A DNA stretch of 64,000 nt from Croceicoccus pelagius (GCF_001661915.1 NZ_LYWY01000006.1:186001-250000); one strand, 5' to 3'; shown: positions 51,788-61,627, counted from the stretch's first letter. Numbers and translations: made by a program. The notes: generated by a model from the sequence alone, not told the origin.

Positions 51788-52696
51788 TTAGAGCCCTGCG
51801 TTACCGACGACGAGGCAGGCCAGCGCGACAAGGAACCCCGCCGTCCGGTTGGACCGGAAACGGGCCAGCGCATTGTCGCCGTCGTCAGGATGCAGCGTCG
51901 CGACCTGCCAGAAAAGGTGCGCTGCCGCGGGAAGAAGCGCGAGGAGCGCCAACCAGTCTTCGCGCAGCAGCCAGAATGACAGCATCCAAAACACCACCGC
52001 ACCGATGTAGAACCCCGCGACGCCCGGCTTTACCTTGCTGCCCAGCGCCCGTGCACTCGACCGTACGCCGACCAGCGCGTCGTCCTCGCGGTCCTGCAGC
52101 GCGTAGATCGTGTCGTAACCGATCACCCAGCAGATGGCCCCTGCATAGAGCGCTGCCAGAACCGCAAGGTTCGCGCCCGAAATCTCGACCCAGCCGACCA
52201 GTGCGCCCCAGCTGAACACCATGCCAAGCCACGCCTGCGGCCACCACGTGATCCGCTTCATCATCGGATAGGCGGCAACCGGCAGGATACTGGCAAGCGC
52301 CACGACTTGCGCCTCCCAGCGCAGTTGCAAAAGCACGACCAGCCCGACGAAGCAGAGCAGCAGCAGCCACGCCCATGCTTTCTTCAACGACACGGCCCCG
52401 CTCGCCAGAGGGCGCGCCGCCGTGCGCGCCACCTGCCTGTCGAGATCGCGGTCGAGAATATCGTTATAGACGCAGCCCGCCGCCCGCATCGCGATCGAGC
52501 CGAGCAGGAGCCAGAGCACCAGCCCCCAACGATCCGCCCCGCCGGCCAGCCACACGCCCCACGCGCAGGGCCAGAACAGCAGCCACCAGCCGATCGGGCG
52601 GTCGAACCGGCCCAACAGGGCATAGGGCCGCAGCGAGGCGGGAAGCCTGCCGACGAGGCCGCGATACTGGGTGTCGGGAGTTGCAGTTGCCGTCAT
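51788..52696 (-). CDS. ubiA: 4-hydroxybenzoate octaprenyltransferase UbiA
   Basis: Predicted 302-residue membrane prenyltransferase of ubiquinone synthesis. First Asp-rich motif NDILDRDLDRQV (NDxxDxxxD) and second DTIYALQDREDD are both present, with about nine membrane helices. ATG 52696 chosen over a longer frame. It is followed by the SRAP gene and is divergent from a methyltransferase gene, 94 bp away. Confidence 0.94.
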   Translation of the reverse strand: MTATATPDTQYRGLVGRLPASLRPYALLGRFDRPIGWWLLFWPCAWGVWLAGGADRWGLVLWLLLGSIAMRAAGCVYNDILDRDLDRQVARTAARPLASGAVSLKKAWAWLLLLCFVGLVVLLQLRWEAQVVALASILPVAAYPMMKRITWWPQAWLGMVFSWGALVGWVEISGANLAVLAALYAGAICWVIGYDTIYALQDREDDALVGVRSSARALGSKVKPGVAGFYIGAVVFWMLSFWLLREDWLALLALLPAAAHLFWQVATLHPDDGDNALARFRSNRTAGFLVALACLVVGNAGL

Positions 52697-52790
52697 GGAC
52701 GCCGGTCTAGCGCCGCTTCCCGCGCCGCGCCAGCATCCGTGCGCCCTCACCCGCTTTGCCTCGCGCCGTCACTCGTCTAGGAAGCGGGCC

Positions 52791-53558
52791 ATGAACGTGA
52801 ACGAACTCAACCGCGAAGGCTGGAATCGCCGCGCCGAGGAAGCGGATATCTGGACCCGCTCCTTCGACAGCGAGACGATCGCGCGGGCGCGAGGGGGCGA
52901 CTGGGAAGTCGTGCTGACCCCGCTGATCCCCGTGCCGCGCGCATGGTTCGGCGACATCGCGGGCAAAGACGTGCTCGGCCTTGCCTCTGGCGGGGGGCAG
53001 CAAGTGCCGATCTTCGCCGCCGCCGGTGCCAACGTAACCAGCTTCGATGCATCCGATGCGCAGCTTGCCGCCGACCGCATGGTGGCAGAGCGCGAGGGGC
53101 TGACAATCCGCACGGTGCAAGGATACATGCACGATCTCTCGGCGCTGGAAGACGACAGTTTCGACCTGATCTTCCACCCCTGTTCCAATTGCTACGCGCC
53201 CGAAATCCTGCCGGTCTGGAAGGAATGCGCCCGCGTGCTGCGCCCCGGCGGTGTCCTCATGGTCGGCATCACCAAGCCGGAGGTTTTCATCTTCGATCTC
53301 GAACCGTGGGAGCGCGGCGAATTGGTGGCAAAGCACAAGCTGCCCTATTCGGATTTCGACCTGCCGAAGGAAGAGCTGGAGCCGCTGCTGGCCCGCGATC
53401 ACACCGCATCGTTCAGCCATACACTGGAAACGCAGCTTGGCGGGCAGATGGCGGCAGGCTTCATGCTGACCGACCTGTTCGAGGATTTCGAACCCGAAGG
53501 CGAAGCGCCGCAGTTGTTCGCGCCCTACATCGCCACTCGTGCGGTGCTGAGGGACTGA
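52791..53558 (+). CDS. Class I SAM-dependent methyltransferase
   Basis: Predicted 255-residue methyltransferase: motif I VLGLASGGGQQ, SFDASDAQLAADRMVAE, and LIFHPCSNCYAPEILPVWKECARVLRPGGVL for motif II-III. N-terminal WNRRAEEADIWTRSFD. The substrate is unknown. Its stop overlaps the rsmE start as TGATG, so it is coupled to RNA-modification and glutathione genes. Confidence 0.88.
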   Translation: MNVNELNREGWNRRAEEADIWTRSFDSETIARARGGDWEVVLTPLIPVPRAWFGDIAGKDVLGLASGGGQQVPIFAAAGANVTSFDASDAQLAADRMVAEREGLTIRTVQGYMHDLSALEDDSFDLIFHPCSNCYAPEILPVWKECARVLRPGGVLMVGITKPEVFIFDLEPWERGELVAKHKLPYSDFDLPKEELEPLLARDHTASFSHTLETQLGGQMAAGFMLTDLFEDFEPEGEAPQLFAPYIATRAVLRD

Positions 53559-54316
53559 TGGGCGCCACCCCCGCCTGGCCCCCGCGCAGCGCGCCGCGGC
53601 TTTTCGTCGATGGCGCGATTTCCGCAGGCGAACAGCGCGTGCTGGACGGTCCGCAGGCGCATTACCTCGGCCGCGTCATGCGCGTCGGCGAAGGCGACGG
53701 CGTGATCCTGTGCGACGATGTGACCGGAGAATGGGCGGCACGTGTCGTCTCTGCCTCCAAGCGCGAGATCGTGCTCGATCCGGTGGAAATGCTTCGCGTG
53801 CGCGAGGAAGTGCCCGACTTCACGCTTTGCCCCGCGCTTTTGAAGAAGCCGCGCTTCGACCAGGTGCTGGAGAAAGCGACCGAACTCGGCGTTGCGAAGA
53901 TTCGTCCGGTCATAACCCGCCGCTGCGTCGCAGATTCGCTCAACATGGAGCGCGCGAGGACCGTTGTCACAGAAGCTGCGGAACAGTGCGCGCGCACGGC
54001 TCTTCCCGAACTTTTCGAGCCGGTTGGCCTTGCGCAGCTCCTGCGCGACTGGCCCGAGGATGCCGTCCTGTGGTTCGCGGACGAGATGGGCAATGCTCCG
54101 CCGGCCGCGACCGCCTTTTCCGAACGTCTGCCGCCCGCAGGCCTGCTGATCGGCCCAGAAGGCGGTTTTGACGATGCCGAGCGCGAGGAGGTGCGCGGCT
54201 TTCTGCAGGCCCGCCCCGTCACGCTCGGCCCGCGTATCCTTCGCGCCGAAACGGCGGCGATTGCCGCAACGGCGGTCTGGATGGGCGCGATGGGCGATTG
54301 GGGCGCAGCGGACTGA
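53558..54316 (+). CDS. rsmE: 16S rRNA m3U1498 methyltransferase RsmE
   Basis: Predicted 252-residue SPOUT methyltransferase acting on 16S rRNA U1498. PRLFVDG, LKKPRFDQVLEKATELGVAKIRPV, LLIGPEGGFDDAEREEV and LGPRILRAETAAIAA match the RsmE knot domain. Overlaps the previous stop. gshA starts 49 bp downstream, as in many alphaproteobacteria. Confidence 0.94.
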   Translation: MGATPAWPPRSAPRLFVDGAISAGEQRVLDGPQAHYLGRVMRVGEGDGVILCDDVTGEWAARVVSASKREIVLDPVEMLRVREEVPDFTLCPALLKKPRFDQVLEKATELGVAKIRPVITRRCVADSLNMERARTVVTEAAEQCARTALPELFEPVGLAQLLRDWPEDAVLWFADEMGNAPPAATAFSERLPPAGLLIGPEGGFDDAEREEVRGFLQARPVTLGPRILRAETAAIAATAVWMGAMGDWGAAD

Positions 54317-54365
54317 CGCGAAATTTCGCTGGCATCCGCACGCGCGGCCCCCTAATTCGCGCGGC

Positions 54366-55739
54366 ATGTCTACTCGCACCCAGTCCGCCAAGGACGACCC
54401 GCTGATCGAGAGCCGCGACCAACTGATCCGGCCGATGGAAAAGGGCGAGAAGCCCGTCGCCGACTACCGCATCGGCACCGAGCACGAAAAGTTCGTCTAT
54501 TCCAAGGCCGACTATCACGCGCCCAGCTATGACGAACCCGGCGGCATCCACGACATCCTGATGGCGCTGACCGAATACGGCTGGTCGCCGGTGGAAGAGA
54601 ACGGCAAGGTCATCGCGATGGCCGGTCCCGACGGCACGGTCAGCCTGGAACCTGCGGGACAGCTGGAGCTGTCGGGCGCACCGCTGATCAACATCCACCA
54701 GACTTGCGCGGAAACCGGGCGGCACCTCACGCAAGTGAAGGCCATAGGCGAGAAGTTCGGCGTCGGTTTCATCGGCGCGGGCATGTGGCCCGACAAGACC
54801 CGCGAAGAACTGCCGATGATGCCCAAGGGCCGCTATGGCATCATGGCGAACTACATGCCCAAAGTCGGCAATCTCGGCCTAGACATGATGCTGCGCACCT
54901 GCACGATCCAGGTGAACCTCGACTATTCGAGCGAAGCCGACATGGCACAGAAATTCCGCGTCGGCCTTGCGCTGCAGCCGCTGGCTACCGCGCTGTTCGC
55001 CAATTCGCCGTTCACCGAGGGCAGGCCCAACGGCTTCCTTTCGTTTCGTAGCCACATCTGGTCGGACACCGATCCCGACCGCACCGGCATGCTGCCTTTC
55101 GTGTTCGAGGACGGCTTCGGCTACGAACGTTATGTCGACTACATGCTCGAGGTGCCGATGTATTTCGTCTTCCGCGACGGCAAGTACATCGACGCGGCAG
55201 GCCAGTCGTTCCGCGACTTCATGAAGGGCGAACTGCCCGCGCTCCCCGGTGAACTGCCGACCGAAAGCGACTGGCAGGACCACCTGTCGACCGCCTTCCC
55301 CGAAGTGCGCCTGAAAAGCTTCCTCGAAATGCGCGGTGCCGATGGGGGACCGTGGAACCGCATTTGCGCCCTGCCCGCATTCTGGGTCGGCCTGCTCTAT
55401 GACCAGAGCGCGCTCGACGCGGCGTGGGACGTGGTGAAGGACTGGACGATGGCGGAGCGCGAGACGCTACGCGATTCGGTGCCGAAGCTTGGCCTCAAAG
55501 CGCCCATCGCGGGCGGCGGGACGCTGCAGGACATTGCTGGTAAAGTGCTGTCCATCGCGCGTTCTGGCCTTGCAGCACGTGGCCAGCTCAATTCGATCGG
55601 CGATGACGAAACCGGCTTCCTGCGCCCGCTGCAGGACATCGTCGACCGCGGCAAGACCCCGGCCGAGGTCTGCCTCGATCACTATTACAACGATTGGGAC
55701 GAAGACGTGACCGGTCTCTACAAGCTCAAGAGCTTCTGA
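54366..55739 (+). CDS. gshA: Glutamate-cysteine ligase
   Basis: Predicted 457-residue ATP-dependent ligase, first step of glutathione synthesis, of the alphaproteobacterial/plant type. Blocks: IGTEHEKFVYSKADYHAPSYDE, LEPAGQLELSGAPLINIHQTC, GAGMWPDKTREELPMMPKGRY, CTIQVNLDY, FTEGRPNGFLSFRSHIWSDTDPDRTG. ATG 54366 gives the family N-terminus. Located downstream of rsmE; ends near a strong hairpin that marks the convergence with bamB. Confidence 0.95.
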   Translation: MSTRTQSAKDDPLIESRDQLIRPMEKGEKPVADYRIGTEHEKFVYSKADYHAPSYDEPGGIHDILMALTEYGWSPVEENGKVIAMAGPDGTVSLEPAGQLELSGAPLINIHQTCAETGRHLTQVKAIGEKFGVGFIGAGMWPDKTREELPMMPKGRYGIMANYMPKVGNLGLDMMLRTCTIQVNLDYSSEADMAQKFRVGLALQPLATALFANSPFTEGRPNGFLSFRSHIWSDTDPDRTGMLPFVFEDGFGYERYVDYMLEVPMYFVFRDGKYIDAAGQSFRDFMKGELPALPGELPTESDWQDHLSTAFPEVRLKSFLEMRGADGGPWNRICALPAFWVGLLYDQSALDAAWDVVKDWTMAERETLRDSVPKLGLKAPIAGGGTLQDIAGKVLSIARSGLAARGQLNSIGDDETGFLRPLQDIVDRGKTPAEVCLDHYYNDWDEDVTGLYKLKSF

Positions 55740-55770
55740 CCGGCCAGGACCTCAGGCATGCCTTGGCAAG

Positions 55771-55797
55771 ACCGCTTGGCGCTTAGCGCCAGGCGGT
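55771..55797. terminator. Hairpin between gshA and bamB (convergent)
   Basis: ACCGCTTGGCGCT (55771-55783) pairs with AGCGCCAGGCGGT (55785-55797), 13 bp with one G-T pair and a one-base centre. It overlaps the bamB stop. No T-run follows on either strand, so termination is likely but not textbook. Confidence 0.5.
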
Positions 55798-57144
55798 GAT
55801 CTTGCCCTTGTCGTCCAGCACGTAGAGCGTGTTGTTCGCGACGACCGGCGCGAGGCTGATCGATTCGTCGAGGTTCGCGAACGGGCTTGCCTGTCCGCTT
55901 GCCACGTCGACCGAATAGACGTCGCCGTTGGTGTTGGTCAGCCACAGGCGGTCGCCGGCCAGAACCGGACCAGACCAGTATAGCTCGCCCTTCTCGTCCT
56001 TGACGTTCCGGTACTGCGGCAGTTCCGAGATCCAGCGCACCTTGCCCGTCGAACGGGCGATGGCAAGAACCTTGGCATCGTCGGTAAGGACGAAGATCCA
56101 GTTGCCGCCGACCGCGGGGGTCGAGATGCCGGCAAGGTTGAGTTCCCAGATACGCTGGCCGGTCACGAGTTCGTAGGCAGCCATGCGGCCGCCCTGACCG
56201 AGAGCATAGACCGCGCCGGAATCGATGATCGGGTCGGCGTCGACGTCAGTCAGCGTGCCGACCGAAGTCGAGATGCTGGTGCGCGCAAGGGCATCGGCCC
56301 ACAGGTTGCGTCCGTTTTCGTAGCGGTAGGCGATCAATTCACCCGAACTGAAGCCCGCGATCACGGTGCCCTGCCCTGCGGCCGGTGCGGCCACGCCGAA
56401 GACGCCCGACTGGCCGGTGGAGCCGGCCTCGGTCCACTGCGTCGCGCCGGTGGCGATGTCGAGCGAGATGACCTGATTGTCCTGCGTCATCACATAGAGC
56501 GCCCCGAACGCGACCGTCGGCGAACCGCGCAGCGGGCTGGCAAGCTGGATGCGCCAGATTTCCGCGCCGGTCTCGGCGTTCAGCGCCGCGACTTCACCGA
56601 CGCCGGTCGTGACGTAAACCTTGCCAGCGTCATAGCTGGCGCCGCCGCCATAGACCGACGACGAACCGTCGCCCTTCACTTCGAACGAGCGGGTCCAGAC
56701 CTTCCCGCCGGTCTGTGCATCGAAGGCGTGCAGGATGCCGTTCGTGTCATAGACGAACATGCGACCGCCGCCGATGACCGGCGCTGCAGCAAGGCGCTGC
56801 TTCTCGGTGGAACCGGCGATCGATGCCGTCCACGCGCGTACCGGGCTTCCGGCGAGCGAGAGGTGGCCGTAGCTTTTCGAGGCCGAACCGCCGGCCTGCG
56901 CCCAATCGGCGTTCACCTGCTGCGCGGGAAGCGTGACGGGAACGGCGGCCAGCGCCGGATCGACTTTCGCACCGCTTTCGATGCGCGAAAGGATCGGAAC
57001 CCTTTCACCCAGCGTCGGAGTCTTTTCCGGACCGTCGCCCTTGAAAGCGCCGCACCCGGCCAAAGTGGCGGCAGCGGCAGTGGCAAGCGCGGCAGTGCGC
57101 AGGAACTTACCCCGCGAGACCCGATCATGCTTCATCAATTTCAT
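55783..57144 (-). CDS. bamB: Outer membrane protein assembly factor BamB
   Basis: Predicted 453-residue lipoprotein beta-propeller of the BAM complex that inserts outer-membrane proteins. Signal and lipobox LAGC (Cys31), then repeated PQQ-like blades (FDAQTGGKVWTRSFEV, LNAETGAEIWRIQLASPLRGSPTV, YELVTGQRIWELNLAGIS, ATSTGKVRW-like). Upstream gene ends 5 bp before its start, so they form an operon. N-terminal positively charged stretch fits a Sec signal. Confidence 0.94.
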   Translation of the reverse strand: MKLMKHDRVSRGKFLRTAALATAAAATLAGCGAFKGDGPEKTPTLGERVPILSRIESGAKVDPALAAVPVTLPAQQVNADWAQAGGSASKSYGHLSLAGSPVRAWTASIAGSTEKQRLAAAPVIGGGRMFVYDTNGILHAFDAQTGGKVWTRSFEVKGDGSSSVYGGGASYDAGKVYVTTGVGEVAALNAETGAEIWRIQLASPLRGSPTVAFGALYVMTQDNQVISLDIATGATQWTEAGSTGQSGVFGVAAPAAGQGTVIAGFSSGELIAYRYENGRNLWADALARTSISTSVGTLTDVDADPIIDSGAVYALGQGGRMAAYELVTGQRIWELNLAGISTPAVGGNWIFVLTDDAKVLAIARSTGKVRWISELPQYRNVKDEKGELYWSGPVLAGDRLWLTNTNGDVYSVDVASGQASPFANLDESISLAPVVANNTLYVLDDKGKITAWR

Positions 57145-57149
57145 GCTCC

Positions 57150-57947
57150 CTATTGCCCCGCCTGCTGCTGTGCCGCGGCGCGGGCTGCGCTGTTGCGCTC
57201 AATCTGTTCCATGACTTCGTCGACGTCGTCGACCGCATCGGTGCCGACCAGACCGGCGATCTGGCGGGCACGCGCGCGAAGCGCCTGCGGCGCGGTTTCA
57301 TCGCGCGAGATTTCGGCAAAAAGGGGCCCGGCAAGGTCCGGCTTGCCCTGTTCGATATAGGCCATGCCGACCATTTCGGCGGCGCTGGGAAAGAAAGGTT
57401 CGCCCGGAACGGCCAGCGGCTTCAGCTTTGCGACCACGTCGGCGGGCTTCATGTCGTCATACTGCAGCGAGACGAGGCGCAGCGTAGCCAAATCGCGCAT
57501 CGGCCCGGGCGCTTCGGCATCGGCGCTGACTTCGCCGAACAGTTTGGCGGCCTTGTCCTTCTCGCCGCGCTGCTGGGCGATGCCTGCTTCCAGAAGCTTG
57601 GCCTGAACCGCATAGCCCGCGATGTCGCCGTCTTTCAGCGGCGCGACCTTTTCGATCGCGGCATCGGGCTGGTTCGCCTCAAGCCGGTCGATCGCAAGCG
57701 TCATGGCAACGGCGGCTTCTTCCGACTTCGCGTGCTGCTGCGATTCCCACCACAGGTATCCTCCCAGCCCTGCAAGGCCGAGCACGACGACGACTGCCAG
57801 CGGAATACCGAAGCGCTTGGCGGCGGTTGCCATCTGGTCCTGCCGGACGGCATCATCGACCTCGCGCATGAAGACATCGTTGCGCGCGTCTTCGCGTTCA
57901 GCTGCCTTTTCGAGATCGGTTTTCGGAGATTTAGGGCGAAGCGCCAA
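57150..57947 (-). CDS. YfgM-like tetratricopeptide membrane protein
   Basis: Predicted 265-residue protein with one N-terminal membrane helix (IPLAVVVVLGLAGLGGYLWW, ~70-90) and a periplasmic TPR domain (EEAAVAMTLAIDRLEANQPDAAIEKV). Resembles YfgM, which cooperates with BamB and the Sec pathway. Start is TTG 57947: AAAGG lies 10 bases upstream and MALRPKSPKTD matches the usual start MALTPK. A longer ATG-start frame to 58058 would add an atypical tail. bamB follows after 5 bp. Confidence 0.78.
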   Translation of the reverse strand: MALRPKSPKTDLEKAAEREDARNDVFMREVDDAVRQDQMATAAKRFGIPLAVVVVLGLAGLGGYLWWESQQHAKSEEAAVAMTLAIDRLEANQPDAAIEKVAPLKDGDIAGYAVQAKLLEAGIAQQRGEKDKAAKLFGEVSADAEAPGPMRDLATLRLVSLQYDDMKPADVVAKLKPLAVPGEPFFPSAAEMVGMAYIEQGKPDLAGPLFAEISRDETAPQALRARARQIAGLVGTDAVDDVDEVMEQIERNSAARAAAQQQAGQ

Positions 57948-58094
57948 GTCCAGTGCCTTTCGGGCTTTGATATATTCGAACGCGTGCGGTTTAGGGGCGG
58001 GACAGCCCCTTTTCAACGGCAAAGCCAGCCTTAGTGCACCGGCATCCCCCGTCATCAAGCAGGAGACTGGTGAACGGCGGCTGAAACGGGTGGA

Positions 58095-59195
58095 TCAACG
58101 GTCCTGCAGCGACTTGAGCCCCAGCACGCCCGCAAGCGCTGCAAGGTGCGGTGCAGGATCGTTGTGCGCCTCGGCAAAGTCGGCATTGGCCTTGCCCGAA
58201 CGGGTCAGTAGCCCATCGTCGTGCGCCGCCTTTTCAAGCTGCGAGGCAAGGTCCGAGGCGCGGTCGAGCCTGAGCGCCCTGCTCTCTTCCGGCAGAAGCT
58301 CCTCCAGCCCTTTCGGCGCCACGGCCATGACCGGAACGCCAGCCGCCATCAGCGCGGGCATGTCGGACGGGATCTGCCCGTCGCTGCCGTCGACGAGCGC
58401 AAGGTCGAACAACGCTGCGACCGCACCGGGCCCGTGGAACCGGTCCGTCACGTGCAGCCTGTCGACCATGTCCTTCGCATCGAAGGCTGCCCGCACGTTG
58501 CTGGTATCCTCGGCCGAACCGAAGACGACGACGTGCCAGGCATTGTCCATCTCGATCATGGCCGACACGATCTGGTCGAGGAACTGCGCCGCATCGGCGA
58601 CGCGCAGGCCCAGCCACTTCTCACCATCGCGCTTCATCAGGCGCGGAATGCTTGCCCCGCCCTTGGGCCTCGGGAAGACCGGCGGCAGAATGCGGATGCG
58701 CTGTCCCGGCACGTTCCATTCCGCCGTAACCGAACGGGCCGCAGCCTCGGTCGGCACGATCAGCAGCGGGGTGCGCGCAAGGCCCAGCTTGTGACGGAAC
58801 CGCGTCCACCAGCCCTTCGGCACTTCGCCGACGCGGTGGTAATAATGGACCAGGGGCGGCAGTTTCAGCGCCTCGCCGAACAGGGTATGCCCCATCGCCG
58901 CGGGAAAGGCGCGGTCGCCATGCGTGATGACCAGTTCATACTTACGCATGACGCGCGCCATGCGGTTCATCGGCCCCGGCCCGGCGCGTTCGCGCAGCGG
59001 TGGAAATTCGGGGCGGTAGAGTTGTAGCACCGAGGCGGTGGAATCGTCGGTGTGCGGCCCGTGGTTCTCGACGTTGATCGGCAAAGCCTGGACGAGCGTA
59101 CCCGTCCACGGCGCCGTGACGAGGTCGATCCCGACGTGGAGCACCTTGCGAACGCGGTGCACCTTGATCTGTTTCGCAGTCTTCTTCGCAGCCAT
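58095..59195 (-). CDS. Glycosyltransferase-like protein (GT4-type fold)
   Basis: Predicted 366-residue soluble protein with a Rossmann-like N-terminal half (KVLHVGIDLVTAPWTGTLV, YELVITHGDRAFPAAMGHTLF) and a C-terminal half resembling a nucleotide-sugar-binding domain (IPSDMPALMAAGVPVMAVAPKGLEELL, a typical glycosyltransferase 1 pattern). Sugar and acceptor unknown. It lies upstream of the YfgM/BamB pair and downstream of a hydrolase, all on the minus strand. Confidence 0.7.
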   Translation of the reverse strand: MAAKKTAKQIKVHRVRKVLHVGIDLVTAPWTGTLVQALPINVENHGPHTDDSTASVLQLYRPEFPPLRERAGPGPMNRMARVMRKYELVITHGDRAFPAAMGHTLFGEALKLPPLVHYYHRVGEVPKGWWTRFRHKLGLARTPLLIVPTEAAARSVTAEWNVPGQRIRILPPVFPRPKGGASIPRLMKRDGEKWLGLRVADAAQFLDQIVSAMIEMDNAWHVVVFGSAEDTSNVRAAFDAKDMVDRLHVTDRFHGPGAVAALFDLALVDGSDGQIPSDMPALMAAGVPVMAVAPKGLEELLPEESRALRLDRASDLASQLEKAAHDDGLLTRSGKANADFAEAHNDPAPHLAALAGVLGLKSLQDR

Positions 59196-59208
59196 GTGCG
59201 CCGCTTAC

Positions 59209-60132
59209 CTAGCCTTCATCGGAAGAGCCAGCCTTGATCGCAAGTGGAAGCCGTTCGTCGAAAAGGCGGTCGATCGCCTCAACCGCCACAGGCTCCGACA
59301 GGATCGGCAGATGCCCCACGCGCGGCACGGTGACGAGTTCCACCCCGTCGAAGCGCGAGACCATGTCGCGTGCCGTGGCTCCGGTCAGGATGTCGGAATG
59401 CTCGCCCCTCAATACGAGAACCGGCTTACCCTTCAGCGCGTCGAACCCAGTCCACATATCGGTCTGGGCCGCATCGGCAAGACCCTGCTGGAATATCTCT
59501 GCAACCCGCAGATCGTAATCGAAGGTGATGCGCCCGTTATTGCCCAGTTCCATCGCCCGCTTGGCTTCGGCCAGCCAGTCCTCCAGCTTCCAGTCAGGGT
59601 AGGTATCCTGATGCACGTCCTGCAGCGCACGGGCGGCGTGCATCCACGTTGGATAGCTGCGCCCCTGCCCGACGTAGCCCGCGATCCGTTCAAGGCCAGC
59701 CTGCCCGATAACAGGCCCGATGTCGTTAAGGACGACGCCTGCAAGTCTATGCGGTTCGAGCAGCGCCATGATCATCGTGACCATTCCACCCAGCGAACTG
59801 CCCACGAAAACCGCGCGCTCCAATCCGGCCAGCACGAAGAGGCGCTGCAGATCCTGCGCATACTGCAGCGGGGTGTAGGTAGACGCGACCTTGGCATATT
59901 CGCTGTCGCCCCGCCCGCGCAGGTCGACCGCGATGACGCGGCGGTCATGCGCAAGATGCAGCGCAAGGTCGTGGAAATCGCGGGCATTGCGGCTGAGGCC
60001 CGGGATGCAGAGCGCAGGAATCGCGGTACTGTCCTGTGGTCCCGCATAGTCGCGGTAATGCAGTTCGAGCCCGTCCTCGCTGCGCCAGAAGGAATCGCGC
60101 CACCCCTTGGCGGCGGGCTTTTCACCAGTCAT
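59209..60132 (-). CDS. Alpha/beta hydrolase
   Basis: Predicted 307-residue hydrolase: oxyanion stretch LCIPGLSRNARDF, nucleophile elbow GSSLGG (Ser113), acid region LRGEHSDI and catalytic His in RVGHLPIL. No signal peptide. The 13-bp gap to the downstream glycosyltransferase-like gene suggests one transcript. It is divergent from selO. Substrate unknown. Confidence 0.88.
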   Translation of the reverse strand: MTGEKPAAKGWRDSFWRSEDGLELHYRDYAGPQDSTAIPALCIPGLSRNARDFHDLALHLAHDRRVIAVDLRGRGDSEYAKVASTYTPLQYAQDLQRLFVLAGLERAVFVGSSLGGMVTMIMALLEPHRLAGVVLNDIGPVIGQAGLERIAGYVGQGRSYPTWMHAARALQDVHQDTYPDWKLEDWLAEAKRAMELGNNGRITFDYDLRVAEIFQQGLADAAQTDMWTGFDALKGKPVLVLRGEHSDILTGATARDMVSRFDGVELVTVPRVGHLPILSEPVAVEAIDRLFDERLPLAIKAGSSDEG

Positions 60133-60217
60133 TCGTGCAAAGCGCCCTTGCTGCTCGTTTCGCGTGGATGTCCCGACACGCCTTGCAGACCGGTCGGACG
60201 GCCCCCACTATCGCGGC

Positions 60218-61627
60218 ATGGCAAGCGAACCGCAAGCATCCCGCTATCGTCCCGACACCCAGATCGCGCGGATTGCCGACTGGATAGCCGACCCGGTGGA
60301 CGCCGCAGACTTTCCAGAGACCACGCTGCGCTTCCGAAACGACCGCTGGGACAAGGCAGTCGGGCTGGACGGGTTGGGCGAGGAAGACTGGCTGCGTCAC
60401 TTCGGCCGGTTCGAAGCCCTGCCCGACAACCTGCCCCGTCCGCTGGCGATGCGGTATCACGGACACCAGTTCCGCAACTACAATCCCGACATCGGTGACG
60501 GTCGGGGATTCCTGTTCGCCCAGATGCGCGACGGCGCGGATCGCCTGCTCGATCTTGGCACCAAGGGGTCGGGGCAGACGCCCTACAGCCGCTTCGGCGA
60601 CGGCCGACTGACGCTGCGCGGCGCGGTGCGCGAGATCCTGGCGACCGAGATGCTCGAAGCGCTGGGCGCGAATACGTCCAAAACGTTCTCGGTGATCGAA
60701 ACCGGCGAGAACCTGCAGCGGCATGACGAACCCTCGCCGACGCGCTCCGCCGTCATGGTCCGCCTCAGCCACGGGCACATCCGCATCGGCAGTTTCCAGC
60801 GCCTTTCCGCGCTGGGTGAGAACGAACATCTGGCGGAGCTTGTCGAATATGCGCTCGATCTCTACCCCGGCCCGCCGCCACCGGAGGACGCGCCGGAACG
60901 CGATTTGCCGCCCGTCCAGCTCGCGCATCTAGTGGTCGAGCGGATGGCCGACCTTGCCGCCTCCTACGTGACGGCGGGCTTCGTCCACGGCGTGCTCAAT
61001 ACCGACAACATGAACGTGTCCGGCGAAAGCTTCGACTATGGCCCGTGGCGCTGGCTGCCCAAGTGGGATCCGGCCTTCACCGCCGCCTATTTCGATCATT
61101 CCGGCCTCTACGCATTCGGCAGGCAGGCCGAGGCGATGCATTGGAACGCGGCGCAATTGTGCATCGCGCTGCGCCCGATCTGCAAAGCCCCGCCGCTTGT
61201 CGCCGCGCTTGAGCGTTTCCCCGAACTGTTCACCGCCAACGTTGCGCGCCGCTTCGCATGGCGTCTGGGCGCGCCCGATGCGACGCCGGAACAGGCGGCA
61301 CTTCTGGTCCAGACAGGCGAGGCCGCGCTGACCAGCAGCGGAATGCAGCCCGATGCCTTCTTCTTTGCCGCACGCACCGATCGCCTGCCCGAAGGAGCGG
61401 TGATGGATGCGTTTCGCGCTGCACTCAACGATGCGTCCCGCGTGACCGATGACCACGACTACTGGTCGGACGAAGCACCGCAGTCGCTATTGATAGAAGA
61501 AGTCGAAGATATCCTGAACGCGGTCGATCTCGAAAACGACTGGATGGTGCTCGACCGCAAGGTTGCCGCGCTGCGCCGCATGGGCGAAGCGCACGGCGCC
61601 GCGCCAAAGCCTGCCGCGCAGCCCTAG
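60218..61627 (+). CDS. selO: Protein adenylyltransferase SelO (YdiU/UPF0061)
   Basis: Predicted 469-residue pseudokinase-like enzyme that AMPylates proteins, linked to redox stress. SelO motifs: MRYHGHQFRNYNPDIGDGRGFLF, GTKGSGQTPYSRFGDGRLTLRGAVREIL, RTRSAVMVRLSHGHIRIGSFQ-type sequence, and FVHGVLNTDNMNVSGESFDYGPW with the inverted active-site arrangement. Ends in an Ala/Pro tail. ATG 60218 chosen. Divergent from a hydrolase with 85 bp between. Confidence 0.92.
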   Translation: MASEPQASRYRPDTQIARIADWIADPVDAADFPETTLRFRNDRWDKAVGLDGLGEEDWLRHFGRFEALPDNLPRPLAMRYHGHQFRNYNPDIGDGRGFLFAQMRDGADRLLDLGTKGSGQTPYSRFGDGRLTLRGAVREILATEMLEALGANTSKTFSVIETGENLQRHDEPSPTRSAVMVRLSHGHIRIGSFQRLSALGENEHLAELVEYALDLYPGPPPPEDAPERDLPPVQLAHLVVERMADLAASYVTAGFVHGVLNTDNMNVSGESFDYGPWRWLPKWDPAFTAAYFDHSGLYAFGRQAEAMHWNAAQLCIALRPICKAPPLVAALERFPELFTANVARRFAWRLGAPDATPEQAALLVQTGEAALTSSGMQPDAFFFAARTDRLPEGAVMDAFRAALNDASRVTDDHDYWSDEAPQSLLIEEVEDILNAVDLENDWMVLDRKVAALRRMGEAHGAAPKPAAQP

